DNA of 6,245 bases, taken from the NCBI GenBank assembly GCA_025463105.1, contig JAOAPW010000328.1:1-6245 (forward strand). Direction: 5' to 3'. This document shows positions 1 to 5,039 of the stretch, piece after piece. Within the stretch, counting starts at the first letter, position 1; every line of letters begins with the position of its first letter. The notes beneath the pieces are model-generated. The model made no database searches. It was not told where the DNA came from and saw only the letters and a program-made list of their open reading frames with translations. Made by a program: the position numbers and the translations under genes. Source of the DNA: Candidatus Acidiferrum typicum (GTDB lineage Bacteria > Acidobacteriota > Terriglobia > Acidiferrales > UBA7541).

Positions 1-10
1 TCGGTAGCAT
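1..10 (-). CDS. Possible start of a fourth gene in the minus-strand operon (partial)
   Basis: An ATG on the minus strand (10-8) lies 10 bases beyond the nuclease stop codon. It is preceded by AGGA (22-19), which overlaps that stop codon, with 8 nt between. This would fit another coupled gene running off the left edge. Only three codons (M-L-P) are visible, so nothing can be said about the product and the start may be chance. Confidence 0.2.
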
Positions 11-20
11 GGGCGGATTC

Positions 21-824
21 CTAGTAATTAAGCTCGTCAAGCCAACCAAGGTGTTCTGCTCCTGGCCGCCTGACTAGGGCGGCTGCGGCGATTTCTGGCT
101 TACCCAGGCACAATCCCACATAGGGGCAGCTGCTACAGGGGTTCTGCGGAAACCGTATGCCGCTGTGGGGCAGGAAATTCGCCGACTCGATCTGCTGGAT
201 GCTGCCGTGAACCAGTTGGCTGAATTCCCGACGCTGCTCGTCTGTGATGGTGGTGTGCAGGTACTGGATTTCGACCAGCCGCTTGCGCACGAATACGATC
301 TGGGCGACATCGGAAATCCCGGTGATCCAGGAATAGCAAACCAGCTGCGGGTCGAGAGCTAATAGTCCGTCTGGCTCTTCCGGATAGCGGCTGGATGTCG
401 TCTTCCATTCCAGCAGACAGCCTCGACCATCGAGCTGTCCAATGGCATCCACATAGGCAACGAAGTCGTTGCCTGCTCCGAGCGGGCGCACAAACTTGAT
501 CTGCAGATTCCGTCGGGGCTGGCGAATGCGGACCCGGTCGTCCTGGCAGAACCGATCGAGCTGCTGAATGCCTTGCTGCAGCATGCCTTCCCAGCTGTTG
601 CGTTCCGAGTACTGCAACGGTTGTTTTTGGTAAACCGACCACTCGCGGAACAGAGCAGCCGCTGGATCCTCGCGCCTGAAGTAAGCGACAAGGGCTTGTT
701 CAAATGCCCTGCCGAAGAGCATGGCTCCCCGGGTGTCCTTCTCTTGCCAGCCATCCAGATAGCGGTGGCGATACTTGCGCGGGCAAGTCAGGTACTGGCT
801 GATCTGGGTATAGCTGTAGGTCAT
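21..824 (-). CDS. Cas4/RecB-like PD-(D/E)XK nuclease with Fe-S cysteines, last visible gene of the recombination operon
   Basis: A 267-residue protein. What is seen: an N-terminal SYTQISQYLTCPRKY segment with Cys14; Asp126 in YVDAIGQLD and the E139-W-K141 pair after it, matching motifs II and III of the PD-(D/E)XK nuclease superfamily; Gln160 in DPQLVCYSW, like the QxxxY motif; and a C-terminal Cys230-X2-Cys233-X5-Cys239. Cys14 plus the C-terminal triplet is the 4Fe-4S arrangement of Cas4 and AddB nucleases. The inferred role is resecting DNA ends to give single strands for the annealing protein encoded two genes upstream. Motif I reads GRAFEQAL, so the usual metal-binding His is absent and Glu42 may replace it. 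The ATG at 824 is chosen over an upstream in-frame ATG at 881 because it has a GAGGTGG ribosome site and overlaps the preceding stop codon as ATGA. No cas1, cas2 or CRISPR array is nearby, so a Cas adaptation role is unlikely. Confidence 0.85.
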   Translation of the reverse strand: MTYSYTQISQYLTCPRKYRHRYLDGWQEKDTRGAMLFGRAFEQALVAYFRREDPAAALFREWSVYQKQPLQYSERNSWEGMLQQGIQQLDRFCQDDRVRIRQPRRNLQIKFVRPLGAGNDFVAYVDAIGQLDGRGCLLEWKTTSSRYPEEPDGLLALDPQLVCYSWITGISDVAQIVFVRKRLVEIQYLHTTITDEQRREFSQLVHGSIQQIESANFLPHSGIRFPQNPCSSCPYVGLCLGKPEIAAAALVRRPGAEHLGWLDELNY

Positions 825-1258
825 GACGCCACCTCGGAACGACCGATGTGTGCCGGCAAGACAGCCGACAGTTCTCCCCACTCACTGGCTGGCGCGAAGT
901 TGTCGAGATTGAGAAGGGAAGTGCCCTGTACGTTGGCGTGACTAATCTTCACGACGCCTCGCAGACCGACCAGAGCTCTCTCATCGATCTCGTCACGCCC
1001 CATCAGTTCGCTGTCGTAGCCGAAATCGCGCAGGAACCAGCTCAGTTTCCACATCGCCTTAGGCGTGCAGTAAACCCGGCCAGGGATCGATCGGCCCACG
1101 TACTGCTTCGGTTCCAGGACATTGAACCGTATCGAGTAATAGGGCTTCTGAGCATGCCAGCGGTACTGGGCGCGATTGACCCGGACGAGGAACAGACCAT
1201 CCGGCAGTTCGTCGCCGGCCTGATCCCCCTGGTGCAAACCTTCGAAACGGCGTTTCAT
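821..1258 (-). CDS. DUF669/SSB-like small protein, middle gene of the recombination operon
   Basis: A 145-residue soluble protein with no signal peptide or membrane segment. Residues 20-60 (DGLFLVRVNRAQYRWHAQ through YYSIRFNVLEP and GRSIPGRVY) alternate like OB-fold strands. A helical segment follows (68-80, AMWKLSWFLRDFG), then a final strand pair around LVGLRGVVKISH (96-107). This layout recalls phage DUF669-type proteins, which sit beside recombination genes and are thought to bind single-stranded DNA. The assignment rests on layout and neighbours, with no catalytic motif to confirm it. The ATG at 1258 overlaps the upstream TGA as ATGA and has AGGAAGG six bases ahead. Its own stop overlaps the nuclease start in the same way, so the three products are probably made in fixed proportion. 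A small accessory subunit of the nuclease is the main alternative. Confidence 0.65.
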   Translation of the reverse strand: MKRRFEGLHQGDQAGDELPDGLFLVRVNRAQYRWHAQKPYYSIRFNVLEPKQYVGRSIPGRVYCTPKAMWKLSWFLRDFGYDSELMGRDEIDERALVGLRGVVKISHANVQGTSLLNLDNFAPASEWGELSAVLPAHIGRSEVAS

Positions 1259-2031
1259 GCTGCACCTTCCTGTGGGCGGAGATAGCTGTTCAACTGGCAG
1301 AGCAGGGAATTGCGATCTTTTTCGGCCCAGTCCGCCAGATGTGCGACGAAGTTCTCAACTTGTTCTCGGTTGGCTTCGCGGAGAGTGTTGGTTCCACAGA
1401 AGTCGACGGCATATGCCTTCACGAGAACGGGATCGAGCTGATGCTGTCGAATGATCTGGCAGAGGCGGTCGCGAACGCGCGTGCCATTCCCGTTGTTGCT
1501 GTTCCCGTTTGCAGAATGTGGAGGGAGTTTTCTGGTCTCGCTGTTAGTTTCGCGTTTCGTTTGGGCGGGACCGGCAAACGATCCGATCTCCTCGACCGAG
1601 CAGATGCCGATGCCATACGCCTTCCGCAACGCGCGATTGACGGCTCGTGTCTCAGCAACTCGTATTTCGGCGCCATGCACCAAGGCGGAAACGTTCGATG
1701 GATCGGCATCGCCGTAGCCTACAAATCCGCGACAGGACCTGGACTTATAGACAGTCGCTTTGAATGCCCACCGCTGGCTCTGCGGGTCGCAAAGGGTGGC
1801 AACAGGCTGAACGTGGATGCCAGCGCAACGATTACGGCGCGCTAAGGCTAATAGCCCTGAATGCGTGACATACCATCGTCCCTCAAGAAGTAACAGTTCT
1901 CCAGCAGCGATGGAAAGGAGGTGGATCTTCGTCAATTCACTCAAAATGTGACTGGCTAACGGGGAGATATCCTTCCATAATCTGCGGCACCATCTTTTGT
2001 TCAAATTCAGCATCTGCGATTTATCCACCAT
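1255..2031 (-). CDS. Rad52/ERF-like single-strand DNA annealing protein, first gene of the recombination operon
   Basis: A 258-residue protein. Residues 44-107 form a strand-rich region (GELLLLEGRWYVTHSGLLAL, then the strand RWAFKATVYKS) ending in RGFVGYGDAD. A helix follows with AEIRVAETRAVNRALRKAYG (121-140). This order of strands, a GYG turn, then an alanine-rich helix with an ETRAxxRALR core parallels the Rad52/Sak/ERF annealase fold, where the GYG element precedes the KEAVTDALKRALR helix of Rad52. The inferred role is annealing complementary single strands made by the operon's nuclease. A low-complexity linker (about 155-185, rich in S, N, G and T) leads to a helical tail (186-250, with VKAYAVDFCGTNTLREANRE) like the small helical domains appended to phage annealases. 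The ATG at 2031 has AGAGAGGA five bases ahead. The leader is about 110 nt from the proposed promoter. Family membership is inferred from pattern and needs a profile search. Confidence 0.65.
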   Translation of the reverse strand: MVDKSQMLNLNKRWCRRLWKDISPLASHILSELTKIHLLSIAAGELLLLEGRWYVTHSGLLALARRNRCAGIHVQPVATLCDPQSQRWAFKATVYKSRSCRGFVGYGDADPSNVSALVHGAEIRVAETRAVNRALRKAYGIGICSVEEIGSFAGPAQTKRETNSETRKLPPHSANGNSNNGNGTRVRDRLCQIIRQHQLDPVLVKAYAVDFCGTNTLREANREQVENFVAHLADWAEKDRNSLLCQLNSYLRPQEGAA

Positions 2032-2133
2032 AGTGATCCTCTCTTGGAATGCTGCCCTGGTTATGACTGGGACCCAAAGTGATCAATTGCCGATCGCTGC
2101 GAAAAATACGAAAATAAAATCAAGCAACGGTTG

Positions 2134-2163
2134 TATTCCATATGGAATATTCTAATAAGAATA
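2134..2163. promoter_or_regulatory. Twin overlapping operators TATTC-N6-GAATA between the divergent genes
   Basis: Two inverted repeats of identical design overlap by two bases. 2134-2149 reads TATTCCATATGGAATA, a perfect 16-bp palindrome. 2148-2163 reads TATTCTAATAAGAATA, with the same 5-bp half-sites around a different 6-bp centre. The centre-to-centre distance is 14 bp. They cover the -10 box and spacer of the minus-strand promoter and lie 23 bp upstream of the XRE gene. A dimeric XRE repressor binding both sites and controlling both directions is the simplest reading. The sites are seen directly; the ligand is inferred. Confidence 0.8.
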
Positions 2164-2178
2164 CCAGGCAGATTGCAA
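2149..2178 (-). promoter_or_regulatory. Sigma70-like promoter of the recombination operon
   Basis: Read on the minus strand: a -35 TTGCAA (2178-2173), an 18-bp spacer and a -10 TAGAAT (2154-2149, five of six consensus bases). The expected transcription start is near 2142, giving a leader of about 110 nt before the ATG at 2031. Both operator copies overlap the -10 box or spacer, a position suited to repression. Confidence 0.6.
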
Positions 2179-2185
2179 GGGCAAA

Positions 2186-2413
2186 ATGAGGACGCGGCGG
2201 CGATCCATGCCCTATTTGCAAGCGATTGGTTCCCGAATTCGTGCTTTGAGGGCCAATACCAGGCAGGTACAGTTTGCGTCTCAACTGGGGATCAGCCAAG
2301 CTCAACTGTCCAAAGTAGAGAGGGGAGAAGTGGCTCCCAGCCTGGAGATCCTTGTGCTGCTAAGTAGTAAGTTCAAGAAAACGCTAGATTGGATTGTTAC
2401 TGGAGATCCCTGA
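2186..2413 (+). CDS. XRE-family helix-turn-helix regulator, probable repressor of the divergent recombination operon
   Basis: A 75-residue, single-domain DNA-binding protein. The HTH_3 (Cro/C1-type) domain spans about residues 11-72: IGSRIRALR opens helix 1, FASQLGISQAQLSKVERGE is the helix-turn-helix with the recognition helix around SQAQLSKVE, and SLEILVLLSSKF with LDWIVTG closes the fold, as is usual for this family. There is no peptidase or ligand-binding domain, so it resembles a minimal phage Cro or C-type controller. The ATG at 2186 has AAGGG four bases ahead. A second in-frame ATG at 2207 lacks a well-spaced ribosome site. The gene is divergent from the recombination operon, with twin operators in the 154-bp gap, which suggests it represses that operon and perhaps itself. 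What relieves repression cannot be seen. Confidence 0.88.
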   Translation: MRTRRRSMPYLQAIGSRIRALRANTRQVQFASQLGISQAQLSKVERGEVAPSLEILVLLSSKFKKTLDWIVTGDP

Positions 2414-2540
2414 GGTTTTCTGTGTCGTGACTTCCAGTCAGATCTGAACAATACGAAGCTGATAAAACCAGCTCTGGACAGGCGCTTTCGTCACGGAGCT
2501 CGGCAAACGTCTAAGAGACTTCGCAGCAAAGGACATCGCT

Positions 2541-2975
2541 GTGAGTTGCCCTTGCATCCTTTTATCCAGCGCGTCAAGTCTGATGAAAGAGTCGCAGAAG
2601 AATTTTCTGGCGTTAATTCCTCATCCCATTGAAAGTGAATGGGACGCGCGCTGGGCACCTCGTCTCGCCGGGTTTCCAGTCAACATCTGCTATGGCGCTG
2701 GGCGCAGCACTGGCATTGTGCGCTCCACCTACTACTTCGATCCGGATACGTTGGTGGAGAACGAAGTGAGCCGCGTGCTGCGATATTTGCCGCGGCAGAA
2801 GAGTGAGTTCTGGGTGGAGGTGATCATGACTAAGCAGGGCGGGTTCGAAATCCGGAAGTACCGTGCAGCGGAACTGGTGTGTTCCGCTCAGGGTACGAAC
2901 TTCCGTACAGTGATGATCCATGCCACCTTGCGAGGTCTGGAGCCGGATGAACCCATTGACCTGGATCGGCGCTAA
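2541..2975 (+). CDS. Unrecognised 144-residue protein
   Basis: I do not recognise a family. The GTG at 2541 is preferred because AAAGGA lies seven bases upstream. An in-frame ATG at 2583 lacks a ribosome site, although the first 14 residues (cysteine- and serine-rich) look less protein-like than the rest, so 2583 remains possible. From residue 15 on, the codons are convincingly coding, with G/C-rich third positions. Residues 27-60 are rich in aromatic and basic residues (ESEWDARWAPRL, VNICYGAGRS). Residues 62-130 alternate as strands (STYYFDP, FWVEVIMTKQGGFEIRKY, FRTVMIHATL), suggesting a small alpha/beta cytosolic protein. There is no signal peptide, membrane segment or catalytic motif. It follows the XRE gene by 127 bp on the same strand and may be cotranscribed with it. 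Confidence 0.6.
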   Translation: MSCPCILLSSASSLMKESQKNFLALIPHPIESEWDARWAPRLAGFPVNICYGAGRSTGIVRSTYYFDPDTLVENEVSRVLRYLPRQKSEFWVEVIMTKQGGFEIRKYRAAELVCSAQGTNFRTVMIHATLRGLEPDEPIDLDRR

Positions 2976-2997
2976 AATGAAGTTGCTTGGCTGAAAA

Positions 2998-3028
2998 GCA
3001 TCCAGGCGCGACGGATGTGAAGTTTTTT
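2998..3028 (+). terminator. Weak intrinsic terminator after the 144-residue gene
   Basis: GCATCC (2998-3003) pairs with GGATGT (3013-3018, one G-U pair) around a 9-nt loop, and TTTTTT (3023-3028) follows after four bases. It lies 23 bp past the stop codon, the right place for a terminator. The stem is only 6 bp and the T run is slightly displaced, so efficiency is uncertain. Confidence 0.4.
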
Positions 3029-3054
3029 GTGAGCGGGGTGCCCGTGACCGCGGA

Positions 3055-3162
3055 TTAGCGCCGCAGGTTAAAGATCTTGCGAACCGCCACCGCGTCATGA
3101 AAGCTGGTTGACTGGTAGTTGAGCATGACGTCGTCGGTGCCGGGCACGCCCATGAAGTAGCC
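3055..3162 (-). pseudogene. eutB: C-terminal fragment of ethanolamine ammonia-lyase large subunit
   Basis: Reading leftwards, 35 codons and a TAA encode a segment with GVPGTDDVMLNYQ followed by STSFHDAVAVRKIFNLRR. This matches the conserved C-terminal region of EutB (E. coli has a DDIMLNYQTTAFHD segment followed by VRQLLNLRP). EutB is the large catalytic subunit that deaminates ethanolamine with adenosylcobalamin. The stop falls right after the NLR motif, roughly 35 residues before the natural end. To the right of 3162 the frame reads VPRPAR and no longer resembles EutB, so the fragment is cut at both ends. It has no start codon, ribosome site or eutC neighbour and is certainly non-functional. 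Confidence 0.8.
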
Positions 3163-3188
3163 GCGAGCGGGTCTTGGAACATCACCGC

Positions 3189-3395
3189 GTGCGTAACGTT
3201 CCGTGGGTAGGCGCCAATGTGTTGTACTTCGAAACCGGGCAAGAAAGCACCTTATCCGCAGATGCCTTTCCCGCGGCTCACACCGTGTCAGGGGTGACGT
3301 CGGGAGTTCGAGTCTACAGAACGCAGAACGCTGCCAACGTCAGCTTTGGTATCAATCTTGCCATGCTGCGTGAAGGGAAGACCTTCGTTCGGGGA
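3189..3395 (+). pseudogene. eutB: Two internal eutB fragments in swapped order, plus strand
   Basis: One plus-strand frame (open from 3156 to a stop ending at 3494) carries two stretches that resemble EutB. At about 3189-3266 is VGANVLYFETGQ followed by ESTLSADA, matching the conserved LYFETGQGSALSA segment. At about 3318-3395 is a TQNAANVSFGINLAMLRE stretch ending in FVRG, resembling the part of EutB that normally precedes LYFETGQ by about 30 residues (E. coli: FGVELAMLDEAR). The order is therefore reversed relative to the intact enzyme, and both lie on the strand opposite the C-terminal fragment next door. The only candidate start is a TTG at 3174 without a ribosome site. I treat the whole as a scrambled relic rather than a 106-residue gene. 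The second block is less certain than the first. Confidence 0.7.
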
Positions 3396-3454
3396 CGATT
3401 TGCGTGGGCCTGGTGGGTGTCCATTCCGCCCTGCCGTCGAGCGGCTATAAAAAC

Positions 3455-3483
3455 TTGGCTTTTGTCGGCATGCTTCTTATGCT
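3455..3483 (+). promoter_or_regulatory. Possible sigma70-like promoter upstream of the repeat region
   Basis: TTGGCT (3455-3460), a 17-bp spacer and TATGCT (3478-3483) resemble a -35/-10 pair, each matching four of six consensus bases. If real, the transcript would start near 3490 and carry a leader of about 215 nt, holding the inverted repeat and three direct repeats, before the GTG at 3705. The boxes are imperfect and could be chance. Confidence 0.3.
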
Positions 3484-3500
3484 ATATTGCGTAGGATGAG

Positions 3501-3533
3501 TGTGCTTGGACAGCATTCCCAACGCCAAGCACA
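3501..3533. repeat. Perfect 9-bp inverted repeat
   Basis: TGTGCTTGG (3501-3509) and CCAAGCACA (3525-3533) are exact reverse complements separated by 15 bases. No T run follows on either strand, so it is not a simple terminator. It ends seven bases before the first of three direct repeats, so the two may form one site: a regulator or transposase site, or a structured leader. Confidence 0.6.
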
Positions 3534-3540
3534 TGATCGC

Positions 3541-3596
3541 CGGTAAAGATCGTCCTTCCACGGTAAAGATCGTTCCAACCCATCGGTAAAGATCGT
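3541..3596. repeat. Three direct copies of CGGTAAAGATCGT
   Basis: Exact 13-bp copies begin at 3541, 3561 and 3584, spaced 20 and 23 bp, which is about two helical turns each and places them on the same DNA face. No further copy was found in the window on either strand. Such arrays are typical of sites for a multimeric DNA-binding protein. Two readings are open: activator or repressor sites for the gene at 3705, or a leftover end of a transposon with several transposase-binding sites (a pattern known for IS21- and Tn7-type elements). No transposase gene is present. Confidence 0.75.
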
Positions 3597-3704
3597 CATT
3601 CCATTTTAGCCGTAGCTGCGAGCGCATCCGGTCGCAATGACAAAGTCAGGGTCTGAGTTCGGGTGCCCTCGCCACCTGCGGCCTATACCAGGAGAGAATA
3701 GTCC

Positions 3705-4979
3705 GTGGAAAACGAATTCTGCAGCAACCTTCGCAGCTCGACCACGTACGGCGAAGTTCTTTCGGATGATCGCGTCATCGATTTAGTGGATTCGGCTCCA
3801 GAGGAGAAACTCGAGATCATTGTTCATAACGGGAAACAATCGTTGATCGTGCCAAAAATTGAGCATGACGGAGTGATCTACATCCCACCCCACTTGGATC
3901 CGACCGTCCGGCGTGCTATGCGATTCCCGGCTGGCGTAAGCGAGTATGGGAGCACAGTGACTTTGCTTTGGAAGGTCAGCCGGCTCTGCCGTCGACATCT
4001 GGGCCTTTCCGAGGTCTTTGCCGCGACCATAACATACTGGGTGCTCACCACGTGGGTTCCGGAGCTCTTCGCGGCACCGCCCATTCTCAGTATTGCCGGC
4101 TCCAGCATGGCGCAAGCCGTGAAGTTTTTTCGTTTGCTTGGCGCGTTATGCCGCCGTGCAATCATCGTGGCCGGGCTCAGTCAGCAGCTTCCGCTTGCCC
4201 CACACCCGACGCTGCTAGTAATTGAAGCAGGGCTGACAGCGAAAATGCGCGCCTCGTGGCGCGCGTGCAACTATTACGGCGTCTATCTTCCCGCGAGTAG
4301 CGGCGCCCTCCGCGAAATGGTTTGCTCGAAGGCAATCTTTTCCGAAACCAGCGACGCCATCGGCTCCTGGGGCGAGGAGGCTCTACAGATTGTGCTGTTG
4401 CCGACGAACGAATTGCTAGCCCTGACCGAACAAGACCAGGCTGAGATCGCGGCCGAATTTCAGCCGCAATTTGAGCTCTACCGGCTGCGACGCTTGCAAC
4501 CCACATCGCAATCAGTCGGTGTATCCTGCCCGCCGGAATTTGCTGCCTCTGGGCTTGGCCGGGAATCGTTTGCATTACTGGCCGGCGAACCCGATGGCGC
4601 GAAAATGCTACTTCCGATAATAGAGCACCACCGGCAGGCGATCACTGCCCGGCGCTCGCTCGATCCGCTGACAGCAATTCTTGAGGCAATCTGGGGACCA
4701 GCACACGCGCAAAAGCAGATCAGCACAACGGAAGTGCAAAAACGGGCCAACGCTCTGCTGCGCGATCACGGGGAGAGCCTCGAATATACCGCCAGAGAGA
4801 TCGGATGGAAGCTCGCACATTTGGATCTTTCTCGTCGCCGCGCTGCAGAGGGCATGGTTTTGCGGTTTTCCCGCGAACTTCGGCGCCGGATCCACGAGTT
4901 GGCCCGGCAGTTCGGGTTGACTCTGCCAAGCGTGAATGGATGTGCGGACTGTTCTCCTGTGCAAGTCGTTGAGCAGTAA
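3705..4979 (+). CDS. Degenerate P-loop ATPase-like protein with C-terminal winged-helix-like region; function unknown
   Basis: A 424-residue protein that starts at GTG, with AGGAGAG about nine bases ahead. I do not recognise it by name. The layout recalls helicase/primase-associated ATPases of phages and mobile elements: a helical region (65-123); a strand and loop where Walker A should be (126-136, ILSIAGSSMAQ); a helix and strand ending FRLLGALCRRAIIVAG (142-157); a Walker B-like strand PTLLVIEA (168-175); a CSKAIF strand (207-212); then a C-terminal part (335-405, TAREIGWKLAHLDLSRRR and RELRRRIHELARQFGL) like a DNA-binding winged helix. The Walker A glycine-lysine pair is missing, and Walker B has Ile-Glu where Asp-Glu is usual, so ATP hydrolysis is improbable. 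A C-X2-C pair (Cys413, Cys416) ends the protein. It may have become a structural or regulatory DNA-binding subunit. It is followed after 60 bp by a second unknown gene, probably cotranscribed. Confidence 0.75.
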   Translation: MENEFCSNLRSSTTYGEVLSDDRVIDLVDSAPEEKLEIIVHNGKQSLIVPKIEHDGVIYIPPHLDPTVRRAMRFPAGVSEYGSTVTLLWKVSRLCRRHLGLSEVFAATITYWVLTTWVPELFAAPPILSIAGSSMAQAVKFFRLLGALCRRAIIVAGLSQQLPLAPHPTLLVIEAGLTAKMRASWRACNYYGVYLPASSGALREMVCSKAIFSETSDAIGSWGEEALQIVLLPTNELLALTEQDQAEIAAEFQPQFELYRLRRLQPTSQSVGVSCPPEFAASGLGRESFALLAGEPDGAKMLLPIIEHHRQAITARRSLDPLTAILEAIWGPAHAQKQISTTEVQKRANALLRDHGESLEYTAREIGWKLAHLDLSRRRAAEGMVLRFSRELRRRIHELARQFGLTLPSVNGCADCSPVQVVEQ

Positions 4980-5039
4980 TTGGCTGTGTAGTTTTTGTGG
5001 TTGTTGTAATTGTAAATTCCTAGATCGCGGAGGAGATTA

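Noticed and set aside
21..824. CRISPR adaptation gene (cas4)
   Set aside because: There is no repeat-spacer array and no cas1 or cas2. The coupled neighbours point to annealing-type recombination instead.
573..941. Plus-strand open frame (122 codons) opposite the nuclease and SSB-like genes
   Set aside because: It crosses the junction of two coupled minus-strand genes and has no motif of its own.
1339..1845. Long plus-strand open frame (168 codons) opposite the annealase gene
   Set aside because: It is the antisense of a gene with a ribosome site, coupled overlap and fold-like pattern; the plus frame has no ribosome site and no recognisable pattern.
2613..3242. Minus-strand open frame of 209 codons
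   Set aside because: It is antisense to the 144-residue gene, runs through the EutB fragment in the wrong frame, and would need to cross a terminator hairpin.
3296..3330. Stretch GGGAGTTCGAGTC resembling a tRNA T-arm
   Set aside because: The flanking bases do not form the 5-bp T stem, and no anticodon arm or acceptor pairing is found nearby. It falls in the gap between the two eutB blocks.
3620..3670. Stretch around GGTCGCAATGACAAAGTCAGG as a dispersed intergenic repeat
   Set aside because: It looks like intergenic repeats I associate with related genomes, but only one copy is in the window, so it cannot be supported here.
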